From Geobacter sp. (GTDB lineage: Bacteria > Desulfobacterota > Desulfuromonadia > Geobacterales > Geobacteraceae), in contig JACOUQ010000015.1 in NCBI GenBank assembly GCA_016177775.1, forward strand, positions 124,001-188,000: a DNA stretch of 64,000 nucleotides, written 5' to 3'. Under the pieces are notes generated by a model. That model ran no database searches. It was given only the letters and a program-made list of their open reading frames with translations, and was not told where the DNA came from. Position numbers and translations under genes: made by a program. Positions 50,513 to 58,936 of this stretch are shown in pieces; position 1 is the first letter of the stretch; each line of letters opens with the position of its first letter.

Positions 50513-51676
50513 TCACTCCCGCGAAAATCCGCCGACCCGGCACATCGTCAACCGAACGAGGTTGTCAGGGGTTATCTCCAGGGTCCGGTCGGAGCGGCCA
50601 ATGCCGCAGTAGATCGTCGGCAGGATCGTCAGTACGTCTTCATCTATGAGGACAAGGGCATCTCCTCTCAACGGAAGCGGCGAGACGCTTCCTGGCTCGA
50701 CTCCGAGATGCTGCTGCACTTCGTCCGGCGAGAGAGCCGACAAGTCCCGCCGATTGACCCCCACAAAGTTCGCGAGCCGGGCATAATCCACCCGCCTGAT
50801 CCCCCGCACCGCGGCCAGGACAATCCCGCCGCTTCGGAGGCGGAATGCTACGGTCTTGACGATCCGTGTCACGTCGAACGACAGGTTTTGCGCTGCATCC
50901 TCCATTGTCCGCGTTGGCTGGTGCTCGTGAATCGAGAAGGGGACACCGCTCTGCTCGATTATCTCAACAAGGCGCCGGAACGGCTCCCGTTCGTTTTCAG
51001 TTTTCGTCTTGAATGTATCCATCTGCTGTTGCCTTTCAGGGTCTTCCTCCCAGCGGGCCGGGTTGTTCTGGATGTAGTCCCGCAGGCCGTGCAGTTCCTC
51101 GTCGTCGCGGATTACCCGCTCGTGGTAGTTGCGCTGCCATACTGGAAGGCCGGGGGTATCGCGCAATTCGTTGATTCGTTTGGTGCAGGCGGATTTGAAG
51201 GAACCGACGATTGCGCCGAGAGAACGTTTTGGCGGTCTCGGTTGTTGTAGGGGCGAGGCATGCCTCGCCCTGGTTTTGTCCACCGTTGTATAATTGGGCG
51301 AGGCATGCCTCGCCCCTACGATGGCCGTCGTTTTAACATCGGGCGAGGCAGCCACGTCCGCCAAAGCAGCCTTGGCTGCGGCGACTGGATGCTTCGCTCC
51401 TACGGGTTCATGGATCGTGAAAATGACGTGCACATGATTCGGCATGATCACGAACTCATCCAATTCGACATTGGGGAAATGCGACGGGATTTCGGTCCAG
51501 CATTCCCTTACAATATTTCCCAACTCCGTCAACCGCATCTCGCCATCGGTGATCTCTGCCAGGATCGGCTCTTTCCTGAACGTGCAAATGGTGACGAAAT
51601 ATGCCCCGGCAGAGCGGTAGTCGTATGATTGCAGGCGTGTGGAATTGCGATGATGGATGTCGGGGTTATGCATCAT
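50513..51676 (-). CDS. RAYT transposase fused in frame to YbaK-type deacylase
   Basis: One frame joins two unrelated domains. The first about 218 residues from ATG 51676 are a REP-associated tyrosine transposase: HHRNSTRLQSYDYRSAGAYF, the HUH motif PNHVHVIF, and HERVIRDDEELHGLRDYIQNNP with a Tyr at the catalytic place. The remaining 169 residues, beginning with an internal ATG at 51022, are a complete YbaK/EbsC aminoacyl-tRNA deacylase (IVKTVAFRLRSGG with its Lys, GVNRRDLSALSPDE, GIGRSDRTLEI). That ATG has AAAGG nine bases before it, so the deacylase may also be made alone. Two REP palindromes interrupt the transposase part and add about 50 residues between its motifs. No stop separates the domains. 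Confidence 0.8.
   Translation of the reverse strand: MMHNPDIHHRNSTRLQSYDYRSAGAYFVTICTFRKEPILAEITDGEMRLTELGNIVRECWTEIPSHFPNVELDEFVIMPNHVHVIFTIHEPVGAKHPVAAAKAALADVAASPDVKTTAIVGARHASPNYTTVDKTRARHASPLQQPRPPKRSLGAIVGSFKSACTKRINELRDTPGLPVWQRNYHERVIRDDEELHGLRDYIQNNPARWEEDPERQQQMDTFKTKTENEREPFRRLVEIIEQSGVPFSIHEHQPTRTMEDAAQNLSFDVTRIVKTVAFRLRSGGIVLAAVRGIRRVDYARLANFVGVNRRDLSALSPDEVQQHLGVEPGSVSPLPLRGDALVLIDEDVLTILPTIYCGIGRSDRTLEITPDNLVRLTMCRVGGFSRE
51251..51319. repeat. Two REP palindromes inside the RAYT coding region
   Basis: 51251-51270 and 51296-51315 are perfect copies of the 20-base palindrome GGGCGAGGCA/TGCCTCGCCC, in opposite orientation as judged by the GTAG/CTAC flank on the outer side. On the minus strand they encode GARHASP and ARHASP. 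Confidence 0.9.
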
Positions 51677-51700
51677 GGGATCATCCGATTGTACGGTTCT

Positions 51701-51765
51701 GGGCGAGGCATGCTGCGTCCTTCCAACGTTCGCCATTTCAAAATCGGGCGACGCATGCGTCGCCC
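51701..51765. repeat. REP palindromes upstream of the RAYT gene
   Basis: 51746-51765 is a perfect palindrome GGGCGACGCA/TGCGTCGCCC with a CTAC flank; 51701-51720 is a degenerate relative (GGGCGAGGCATGCTGCGTCC). A half copy (GGGCGAGGCA) stands at 51341-51350. These are variants of the elements found in uvrA. Confidence 0.8.
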
Positions 51766-51821
51766 CTACACCCGTGTTAACCGTATTGGTATTGGCCTGG
51801 TTTAATCCTGGATCCGCCCCG

Positions 51822-51849
51822 AAAAAAGGCCCGCATCGCTGCGGGCCTT
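51822..51849 (-). terminator. Rho-independent terminator after nrdJ
   Basis: On the minus strand AAGGCCCGCA pairs with TGCGGGCCTT across a four-base loop, followed by a T-run. Confidence 0.85.
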
Positions 51850-51868
51850 CCGGTTCAACCTTTCAAAC

Positions 51869-54100
51869 TTACGCGCACTCGCTATATCCGCACGCCCGGC
51901 AGACCGCGCATCCGCCTTCGTGCTCGACCGCGCCGCCGCATTCGGGGCAGGCCCCCTTTTCGTGGGAGGGGGCGTGGAGCTCGGCCATGCCACCGTTTTC
52001 GTGCATGCGGGCCTGGATCGCCTTGGCCACCGCGTCGGCGCAGGAGAGGACCTTGTTGTCACCGAAGCCGGAGGGGCAGTGGCAGGAGATGCCGAGGAGC
52101 TGCTTGACTACTTGGCGGGCCTGGACGCCGCTGCGCCAGGCGAGCGATACCATCCGGCCGATCGCCTCGCACTGGGATGCGGCGCACCCCCCAGCCTTCC
52201 CCATGGTGGTGAAGAGTTCGAAAAGGCCGTTCCTGTCCTCGTTGATGGTGACGTAGAGCGGGCCGCAGCCGGTCTGCATCTGGTAGGTGGAGCCGCGCAG
52301 CGCCTTGGGGCGCTCCCGTTTTACGGCGTGCTTTTCCTCTACCGCGGGGGCAGCGGTCTCCTTTTCCTCCTTCTTGCCGGTGGAGAGGACCTGCAGGTCG
52401 CGGGAGCCGTCGCGGTATATGGTCACACCCTTGCACTCCAGCTCGTAGGCCAGGCGGTAGACTTGCTCCACGTCCTCGTAGGTGGCGGAGTTGGAGAAGT
52501 TGACCGTCTTGGAGACCGCATTGTCGGTGTACTTCTGGAACGCCGCCTGCATCCGGATGTGGTACTCGGGAGAGATGTCATGGGCGGTGACGAAGACCCG
52601 CTGGATGTCCTCGGGGACCTCGGGGAGGTCGTGAACCGTGCCGTGCTCCGCGATCTTCTCCATCAACTCGTCGGAGTAGAAGCCGCGCTTGCGGGCGATA
52701 TCATCGAAGATCGGGTTGATCTCGATCAGCTTGTTGTTGTCCATCACCTGGCGCACGAAGGATACGGCGAAGAGCGGCTCCACGCCGGAGGAGGCGTTGG
52801 CGATGATGGAGATGGTGCCGGTGGGGGCGATGGTGGTGACGGTGGCGTTGCGCGTCTCACCCTTGCCCGGCCGGTCGAAGATGGAGCCCTTGAAGTTGGG
52901 GAAGGTCCCCCTGGTCTTGGCGAGCTCGCGGGAATAGGCGTGCCCCTCGTCGTTGATGAACTTCATTACCTTTTCGCCCAGGTCGATCGCCTCCTCGGAG
53001 CAATAGGGGATGCCGAGGAGGATGAGCATATCGGCCCATCCCATGACGCCGAGGCCGATCTTGCGGTTGGAGCGGGTCATGTCCGCAATCTGCTGCAGGG
53101 GATAGTTGTTCACGTCGATGACGTTGTCCAGGAAGTGGACGGAGAGACGGATGACCTCCTTGAGGCGCTCCCAGTCAACCTTGCCGTTCTTTACCATTTT
53201 CCCGAGGTTGATGGAGCCCAGGTTGCACGATTCGTACGGCAGGAGCGGCTGCTCGCCGCAAGGATTGGTGGATTCGATCTCTCCCACCGCCGGGGTCGGG
53301 TTGTCCTTGTTGAGCCGGTCGAGGAAGATGATCCCCGGCTCGCCGTTTTCCCACGCCTGCTTGACGATCCGGTTGAATACCTTGCGGGCGTTCATGGAGC
53401 CGCACGGCTCGCCGTTCCTCGGGTTAATGATGTCGTATTCCCGGTCCTCGTCCACCGCTTCCATGAATGCTTCGGTGAGCCCGACCGAGATGTTGAAGTT
53501 GTTCAGCTGGTTCTGGTCGGCCTTGCACATGATGAAGTCCATGATGTCCGGGTGATCGACCCGCAGAATCCCCATGTTGGCGCCGCGCCGGGTGCCACCC
53601 TGCTTGATGGTTTCGGTGGCCACGTCGAAGACCTTCATGAAGGAGAGGGGGCCGGAGGATATTCCCTTGGTGGACATGACCACGTCGTTGGCCGGACGCA
53701 GCCGCGAAAAGGAGAAGCCCGTCCCGCCGCCCGACTTGTGGATGAGCGCCGTGTGTTTCACAGACTCGAAGATCTCCTCCATGGAGTCACCCACCGGAAG
53801 GACAAAGCAGGCGGAGAGTTGCCCCAGCTCGCGCCCGGCGTTCATCAGGGTGGGGGAGTTGGGGAGGAACTCGAAGCCGGTCATCATCTGGTAGAACTGA
53901 TCGGCCAGTGCTCCGGTGACGGCCTTCTTGTCGAAGTTTTTATCGGCGGAGGCGATGGTGTCGGCCACGCGCCGGAACATGTCGGCCGGGGTCTCCAGAA
54001 CCTTGCCGTCCTTGTCCCGCTTTAGATAGCGCTTTTCGAGAACAGTTCTGGCATTTTTGGTCAGTCCGGCGATTGTCTCTTTGCTTTTCGATGCGCTCAT
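51869..54100 (-). CDS. nrdJ: Vitamin B12-dependent ribonucleotide reductase
   Basis: A 743-residue class II reductase: LPNSPTLMNAGRELGQLSACFVLPV near residue 80, GGTGFSFSRLRP, the active-site Cys in NPCGEQPLLPYESCNLGSINL, TTIAPTGTISIIA, and a C-terminal Cys-rich tail with a zinc-ribbon-like CPECGG and CRACG. It makes deoxynucleotides with adenosylcobalamin as radical source, independent of oxygen. The start at ATG 54100 has AAGGAG 11 bases before; the upstream frame to 54214 crosses the control region. Candidate NrdR boxes lie upstream, and no B12 riboswitch is visible. Confidence 0.92.
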   Translation of the reverse strand: MSASKSKETIAGLTKNARTVLEKRYLKRDKDGKVLETPADMFRRVADTIASADKNFDKKAVTGALADQFYQMMTGFEFLPNSPTLMNAGRELGQLSACFVLPVGDSMEEIFESVKHTALIHKSGGGTGFSFSRLRPANDVVMSTKGISSGPLSFMKVFDVATETIKQGGTRRGANMGILRVDHPDIMDFIMCKADQNQLNNFNISVGLTEAFMEAVDEDREYDIINPRNGEPCGSMNARKVFNRIVKQAWENGEPGIIFLDRLNKDNPTPAVGEIESTNPCGEQPLLPYESCNLGSINLGKMVKNGKVDWERLKEVIRLSVHFLDNVIDVNNYPLQQIADMTRSNRKIGLGVMGWADMLILLGIPYCSEEAIDLGEKVMKFINDEGHAYSRELAKTRGTFPNFKGSIFDRPGKGETRNATVTTIAPTGTISIIANASSGVEPLFAVSFVRQVMDNNKLIEINPIFDDIARKRGFYSDELMEKIAEHGTVHDLPEVPEDIQRVFVTAHDISPEYHIRMQAAFQKYTDNAVSKTVNFSNSATYEDVEQVYRLAYELECKGVTIYRDGSRDLQVLSTGKKEEKETAAPAVEEKHAVKRERPKALRGSTYQMQTGCGPLYVTINEDRNGLFELFTTMGKAGGCAASQCEAIGRMVSLAWRSGVQARQVVKQLLGISCHCPSGFGDNKVLSCADAVAKAIQARMHENGGMAELHAPSHEKGACPECGGAVEHEGGCAVCRACGYSECA

Positions 54101-54160
54101 GTTTTTGGGGGTCTCCTTGGGATGATATTGAATAACAAGATTAGGGAAAGTTAAGACAAT

Positions 54161-54209
54161 ATACCATATTTTGTGGTTGCTGGAAAATAAAACACAAGAT
54201 ATATGGTGT
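54161..54209. promoter_or_regulatory. Candidate pair of NrdR boxes upstream of nrdJ
   Basis: Two A/T-rich imperfect palindromes, ATACCATATTTTGTGG (54161-54176) and ACAAGATATATGGTGT (54194-54209), resemble the NrdR consensus acaCwAtATaTwGtgt. Their starts are 33 bases apart, close to the usual 31-32-base helical spacing of NrdR box pairs. They lie 60-110 bases upstream of the nrdJ start. Confidence 0.45.
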
Positions 54210-54324
54210 GTCAAGGGTGTGTCAAGGGATTTAAAATTAAAATGGCAAGCTTCGATTTTTTAAGGGAAAAGCCTTCCTGCCTGTTGTCGGGGTAAATGCA
54301 GGGGGGATGATATTGAATTTTACA

Positions 54325-54352
54325 TTGACGATAATTTATGCTAGGTATATGT
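54325..54352 (+). promoter_or_regulatory. Weak candidate promoter of the lipoprotein gene
   Basis: TTGACG at 54325-54330 with TATATG at 54346 (15-base spacing) or ATATGT at 54347 (16-base spacing), about 60 bases before the lipoprotein start. The rest of the 307-base gap 54101-54407 is A/T-rich and shows no gene. Confidence 0.3.
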
Positions 54353-54407
54353 GCTTGACAGCCTGTTGAGCGCCTTGGCGCCCCAGCCACTCGGGATGAC
54401 CGCTTCC

Positions 54408-55766
54408 ATGACTATCAATGAGCTTTTTCGACCAGCCCGCATAGCGACTCTCTGCCTTTTGTTCCTGGCCGGCTGCGGTCAGGTCAGGGACACCATCAAG
54501 AAGGAAGATATCGTTATACCCCCTTCGCTCATCAAGGTAACGGTTCCAACCGAAACCGTCAAGCCGCCGGTGAAGGAGGTATCTCCGGCCGGGCAGAAAA
54601 ACGGCGAGGAGCCCAAGGGCGATGTGCCGCCGGTAGAGCAGAAACTGCTTCCACAGGAAGAGAAGCCGAAGGATATGGATGTCCCCGGTTTGCCTCCCGT
54701 CAAACCGGCGCCGCGATTGTATGCCATAAGTGCTCCCGATCTGGTATATCGTGAAGGTATAATTACCGAGGACACTTTATGGCAGGGTGAAGTGCTGGTG
54801 GAGGGGGCGCTGACCGTTGCTCCACAGGCGACGCTGACCGTCGGTCCCGGGACGGTTGTGAGGCTGCGGAGTTCCCAAAACTCAGGCGCGCCGGATGGGA
54901 TGCTTCTGATCCAGGGTCGCCTGGCGGCAAAGGGGACGACCGAGAGCCCGGTTCTTTTTACATCTGCCGCTGATCAGCCGGCTGCCGGAAACTGGCAGGG
55001 GATCGTACTGCTCGGTTCGGAAAAGCGCAACATCATGGAGAATTGCCGGATAGAATGGGCTGCGGTGGGGCTGGAGACAGGCTTTTCCAGTCTAGCTATG
55101 AAAGAGGTCGAGACTGCGCATTGCCGAACCGGCTTTCTGTTCCGGGATTCCCTTGTCACCATGGAAAGGGGCGGGGCTTCCCAATGTGAAGTGGGGCTTC
55201 AGGCGCAAGACAGCGAGCTGGACATTCGTGATGCCGAGTTTTCCGGCAATCGCAGTGGGGGGAAGGTTTCGGCCAGTTCGCTTAACCTTGCAGAGTGCCG
55301 GGTCGGGAGAAACGGATTCGACGGATTGACCTTCCGGGACGGAAAGGTGCGGATCGACGGGAGCGTTTTCGCGGAGAATGGCTGCGGCATCGTTCTTGTC
55401 GACTGTGAAGGGGGCGTGACCAACTGCCGGATATCGGACAACCGGGAGCAGGGGCTTTCTATGGAGAACGCCCGGTTGCGCGTCAGCGGGAACGAGATCA
55501 ATCGCAACAGCGGAATCGGTGTCCTGACGGGGGACGGCAAGGCCGTTTTGTGGGGAAACAGTATCGCTGCCAACGGCCTGTATGACCTGGTCAATGCCGG
55601 CGCCGACGAGGTGCGGGCATTCGGCAACTGGTGGGGCGTGGATACGGCGGATGTGGAAAGACGGATTCACGACCGCACTGATGCGCCTGAAACCGGGAAA
55701 GTGCTCTCCTTCCCGGTACTGCGCACGCGGCCCGTGTTCCCCGAGCAGGGAAAGTTTGCCAATTAA
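54408..55766 (+). CDS. Lipoprotein with a right-handed beta-helix
   Basis: A 452-residue protein with a lipoprotein signal ending in the lipobox LAGC (Cys24), a Pro/Lys-rich linker to about 110, and then strand-turn repeats with Asn/Gly turns (FTSAADQPAAGNWQGIVLL, MENCRIEWAAVGLETGF, LDIRDAEFSGNRSGG, VTNCRISDNREQGLSM) that form a parallel beta-helix of the NosD/pectate-lyase type. It is likely anchored in the outer or inner membrane. Enzyme activity cannot be judged. ATG 54408 gives the cleanest signal peptide; ATG 54396 is also possible. Confidence 0.75.
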   Translation: MTINELFRPARIATLCLLFLAGCGQVRDTIKKEDIVIPPSLIKVTVPTETVKPPVKEVSPAGQKNGEEPKGDVPPVEQKLLPQEEKPKDMDVPGLPPVKPAPRLYAISAPDLVYREGIITEDTLWQGEVLVEGALTVAPQATLTVGPGTVVRLRSSQNSGAPDGMLLIQGRLAAKGTTESPVLFTSAADQPAAGNWQGIVLLGSEKRNIMENCRIEWAAVGLETGFSSLAMKEVETAHCRTGFLFRDSLVTMERGGASQCEVGLQAQDSELDIRDAEFSGNRSGGKVSASSLNLAECRVGRNGFDGLTFRDGKVRIDGSVFAENGCGIVLVDCEGGVTNCRISDNREQGLSMENARLRVSGNEINRNSGIGVLTGDGKAVLWGNSIAANGLYDLVNAGADEVRAFGNWWGVDTADVERRIHDRTDAPETGKVLSFPVLRTRPVFPEQGKFAN

Positions 55767-55789
55767 TCGAACAATGGTAATGTCTCGCT

Positions 55790-56932
55790 ATGGCCATCTA
55801 TCTGGATAACGCAGCCACCAGCTTTCCCAAGCCGCCAGGGGTCTACGCTGCTGTCGATCATGCGTTGCGCGAGATAGGGGTAGGGCCTGGGCGCGGCGGC
55901 TACCGCCAGAGCCTGGAGGCGACCCGGCTGGTTTTTGCCGCACGGGAGTCGGCTTCCGCCCTGTTCGGCATTGCCGATTCCAGCCGCGTGGTCTTTACCC
56001 ACAGCGCCACGGAGGGGCTGAACCTGGCGACCATTGGCCTGCTCAGGTCGGGTGACCATGTGGTTACTACCACTGCGGAGCACAATTCCCTGGCCCGTCC
56101 CCTCAATCTACTTGACCGGCGCGGCGTGGAGGTGACCAGGATCCCTTGCGACCGGCAGGGGTTTGTCGACCCCGGCGATATAAGCGCGGCGGTCCGTGCC
56201 AACACCCGGCTTGTTGCGCTCTCCCACTGCTCCAACGTGACCGGCGCCATTCAGCCGGTTTTCGAGATCGGCGAGATCGCGCGGAAGCATGGCGTTCTGT
56301 TCCTGCTGGATGCTGCCCAGAGCGCGGGGAGCATCCCGATTGACGTGGCCGGGCTGAATGTGGACCTCCTCGCAGCACCCGGCCACAAGGGGCTCTTCGG
56401 TCCTCAGGGGACAGGACTCCTTTATGTTGCCGATGGGGTGGAGTTGGAGCCCCTCATGGTTGGGGGTACCGGCGGCTATTCCAGCAGCGACGAGCAACCC
56501 GAAGCCATCCCGGAGCGGTTTGAGAGCGGCACCCTAAATACTCCCGGAATCGCCGGCCTCAAGGCCGGGATCGAGTTCGTCATGGAGCAGGGTGTGGATA
56601 TGATTCGGCGGAAGGAGTCGCAGCTGGTGGCGCGGTTTCTGGCAGGTGTGGCCGACATCCCCGGGCTCACGGTCTACGGGCCGGACGATCCGGCACGGCG
56701 CGGCAGCGTTGTATCGTTTACGGTGACTGGGCACGACCCGTCGGAGATCGCATATCTCCTCGACCGTGACTGGGGAATCAGTGTCAGGGCCGGTTTGCAC
56801 TGTGCCCCGGATGCCCACCGTTCCCTCGGCACCTACCCCGCCGGTACTGTTCGGGTCAGCCCGGGCTATTTCAATGTAGAAGCTGATATCGACGCTTTTG
56901 TAAAGGCTTTGCGTGCCATTATGGTCCCCTAG
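55790..56932 (+). CDS. Cysteine desulfurase-family PLP enzyme
   Basis: A 380-residue class V aminotransferase. MAIYLDNAATSFPKPP is the typical start, the PLP lysine is in APGHKGLFGPQG near residue 200, and the persulfide Cys is in RAGLHCAPDAHRSLG near 343. This is the EF2568-type group of cysteine desulfurases rather than IscS or SufS. It provides sulfur, or perhaps selenium, to a partner that is not adjacent here. It starts 24 bases after the beta-helix lipoprotein stop. Confidence 0.85.
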   Translation: MAIYLDNAATSFPKPPGVYAAVDHALREIGVGPGRGGYRQSLEATRLVFAARESASALFGIADSSRVVFTHSATEGLNLATIGLLRSGDHVVTTTAEHNSLARPLNLLDRRGVEVTRIPCDRQGFVDPGDISAAVRANTRLVALSHCSNVTGAIQPVFEIGEIARKHGVLFLLDAAQSAGSIPIDVAGLNVDLLAAPGHKGLFGPQGTGLLYVADGVELEPLMVGGTGGYSSSDEQPEAIPERFESGTLNTPGIAGLKAGIEFVMEQGVDMIRRKESQLVARFLAGVADIPGLTVYGPDDPARRGSVVSFTVTGHDPSEIAYLLDRDWGISVRAGLHCAPDAHRSLGTYPAGTVRVSPGYFNVEADIDAFVKALRAIMVP

Positions 56933-56948
56933 CCAAAAGGAGTCTGCA

Positions 56949-57218
56949 ATGCTCAGGAACCTGATCTTGACTATTGTTTTGTGTTGCGCCCTTATCGCCG
57001 GCTGCTCGCTCCCCCCGGAAAAACCGGTCACCAAGGAAGAGCTGTTCAAGACAGGGATATATACCTACTATACCCTCAAGGACTCTCCCGAGAGCGTGCT
57101 CGCTGCCCTGAACCGTGACGGCGAGGTGGTGCTGGAGGGGAAGTATCGCGACCGGTCCGTTTTTATCAAGCTGATGGCAACGCCTTCAGGAGTGCAGGTC
57201 TACATTTTCGAAAAATAA
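56949..57218 (+). CDS. Small lipoprotein, 89 aa
   Basis: An 89-residue protein with a lipoprotein signal (MLRNLILTIVLCCALIAGC; Cys19) and a short mature domain (LFKTGIYTYYTLKDSPESVL ... VQVYIFEK) not recognised. ATG 56949 has AAAAGGAG. It follows the desulfurase gene by 16 bases and precedes the PIN-PhoH gene. Confidence 0.7.
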   Translation: MLRNLILTIVLCCALIAGCSLPPEKPVTKEELFKTGIYTYYTLKDSPESVLAALNRDGEVVLEGKYRDRSVFIKLMATPSGVQVYIFEK

Positions 57219-57261
57219 CCCTTGAGCTTGTCCGAAAACAGCTCTTAACGGAAAGGCGGAC

Positions 57262-58578
57262 ATGAAGAATTTCGTACTCGATACCAATGTGCTGTTGTAT
57301 GACCCACAGGCCCTCTTCAGGTTCGAGGAGCACACCATCATCATCCCGATCACGGTCATCGAGGAGATCGACCGTTTCAAGAAGGACATGAACGAGACCG
57401 GCCGCAACGCCCGCCAGGTCTCCCGCATTCTCGACGACCTGCGCAAGAAGGGGACGCTTTCTTCCGGCATAAAGCTGGAGTCAGGCGGCAGCATCCGGGT
57501 GGAGATGTACGAAGAGGAGATCATGCGCCGCCTCCCAAGGGAGCTTCAGGAGGAGAGGGGCGACAACCGCATCCTGGCGGTGGCGATTGACGTCAAGAAG
57601 CGGGACGAGAAGAATCCGACCATATTCGTGACCAAGGACACGAACCTGCGCCTCAAGGCTGACGCCCTGGGCCTTACCGCCGAGGATTACGAATCGGACA
57701 AGGTGGACATTGACGAGCTGTACCCCGGTTTCGCAGAGGTAGAAACCGAGCCGGCGGTCATAGACAAGTTTTACGGGCAAGGGTGGGTCGAGATCGAGGG
57801 GTATTATTACGCGCACCAGTTCATCGCCCTGAAGGACAGCACCAACCCGTCGCACGGCGCCATCGGCAAGTACGACGAAACGCAAGGGAGAGTGGTGCCG
57901 CTCATCAAGGTGGGCAAAGAGGGTGTCTGGAGTATTCTCCCCCGCAATCGTGAGCAGGCATTCGCCATGGATGCCCTGCTGGACGACAACATCAAGCTGG
58001 TTACCCTTGTGGGGAAGGCCGGCACCGGCAAGACTCTCCTGGCCATTGCCGCCGGTCTGCAAAAGACGGCCGAGGAAAACATATACAACCGCCTGCTGGT
58101 TTCCCGGCCGGTTTTCCCCATGGGTAAGGACCTTGGTTTCCTCCCCGGAGACATCGAGGAGAAGTTGACTCCGTGGATGCAGCCGATTTTCGACAACGTG
58201 GAGCTCCTCCTGTCGGGGCACGAGGGGGAGCGGCGTCACAACAAGGGCTACAAGGAGCTGATGTCCATGGGGATCATGGATATCGAGCCGCTGACCTACA
58301 TCCGCGGCCGCTCTATCCCAAACCAGTACATGATCGTTGACGAGGCCCAGAACCTGACCCCCCACGAGATCAAGACCATAGTGACCAGGGCGGGGGAGGG
58401 CACCAAGATCATTCTGACCGGCGACCCGTACCAGATCGACAATCCCTACGTCGATGCTTCCAGCAACGGCTTGACTTACGTGGTTGAGCGGTTCAAGGAG
58501 CAGAAGATCTCGGCCCACGTGACGATGATGAAGGGGGAGAGGTCGGTGCTGGCGGAGCTGGCGGCGAACCTGCTGTAA
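57262..58578 (+). CDS. PIN-PhoH fusion protein (YlaK/PhoH2 family)
   Basis: A 438-residue protein. The N-terminal PIN nuclease domain shows MKNFVLDTNVLLYDPQAL, with acidic residues also at IPITVIEEID and ILAVAIDVKKRDE. The C-terminal PhoH-type ATPase has VGKAGTGKTLLA (Walker A near residue 251) and IVDEAQNLTPHE (Walker B near 356). PhoH2 proteins unwind and cut RNA. Both active sites look intact. Confidence 0.88.
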   Translation: MKNFVLDTNVLLYDPQALFRFEEHTIIIPITVIEEIDRFKKDMNETGRNARQVSRILDDLRKKGTLSSGIKLESGGSIRVEMYEEEIMRRLPRELQEERGDNRILAVAIDVKKRDEKNPTIFVTKDTNLRLKADALGLTAEDYESDKVDIDELYPGFAEVETEPAVIDKFYGQGWVEIEGYYYAHQFIALKDSTNPSHGAIGKYDETQGRVVPLIKVGKEGVWSILPRNREQAFAMDALLDDNIKLVTLVGKAGTGKTLLAIAAGLQKTAEENIYNRLLVSRPVFPMGKDLGFLPGDIEEKLTPWMQPIFDNVELLLSGHEGERRHNKGYKELMSMGIMDIEPLTYIRGRSIPNQYMIVDEAQNLTPHEIKTIVTRAGEGTKIILTGDPYQIDNPYVDASSNGLTYVVERFKEQKISAHVTMMKGERSVLAELAANLL

Positions 58579-58602
58579 GAAAACATGAAAATCTTTACAA
58601 AA

Positions 58603-58711
58603 GGCTTCAACGCAGAGCCACGGAGAAGCAGAGGCGCAGAGAAAATACGTTTGAAAATTTCTTGAATTTTTTACTCCGTTTCTCTGTAACTCTGTGTCTC
58701 TGCGTTGAGCC
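58603..58711. repeat. Large imperfect inverted repeat with CAGAG motifs
   Basis: GGCTTCAACGCAGAG ... GCAGAGAAAA on the left and TTTCTCTG ... CTCTGCGTTGAGCC on the right form an imperfect inverted repeat of about 35 bases per arm with a 35-base A/T-rich centre. It fills the gap after PIN-PhoH and resembles dispersed repeats seen in related genomes. Confidence 0.65.
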
Positions 58712-58747
58712 TTAGAGGTTTTCAAGTATATTAAAGAGAGAGAATGC

Positions 58748-58936
58748 ATGTCGGTTCAATCGAAGAGACAATTCTGCGCGATATGCGCCTGGCGCGAAAA
58801 CTGCGCCAAGAAGTTCTGCGTCCCCGACGGCGGGGCACACTGCCCTGATTTCAGCCGCGATGTGACCATCAAGGTTGTGGAAGAGAATGGGGAGCCGAAA
58901 AAGAAAGACGAAGACCAAAAGCAGGAGAAAGCATGA
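58748..58936 (+). CDS. Small Cys-rich protein upstream of argS
   Basis: A 62-residue protein with cysteines at 10, 13, 19, 24 and 32 ([10 protein letters not shown], then CVPDGG, HCPDF) and a charged Lys/Glu tail. The spacing suggests a small zinc or iron-sulfur site. Its stop overlaps the argS start by four bases (ATGA), so it is translationally coupled to argS. I do not know its function. Confidence 0.7.
   Translation: MSVQSKRQFCAICAWRENCAKKFCVPDGGAHCPDFSRDVTIKVVEENGEPKKKDEDQKQEKA

Noticed and set aside
35433-51319. Palindromes considered as a CRISPR array
   Set aside because: The copies are scattered over 16 kb, are perfect palindromes and have no regular spacers or cas genes; they fit REP elements.
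51920-54025. A 701-codon open frame opposite nrdJ
   Set aside because: Long only because of G/C bias; nrdJ is unambiguous.
54101-54350. B12 riboswitch before nrdJ
   Set aside because: No B12-box-like conserved core was found; the region is A/T-rich with NrdR-like boxes only.
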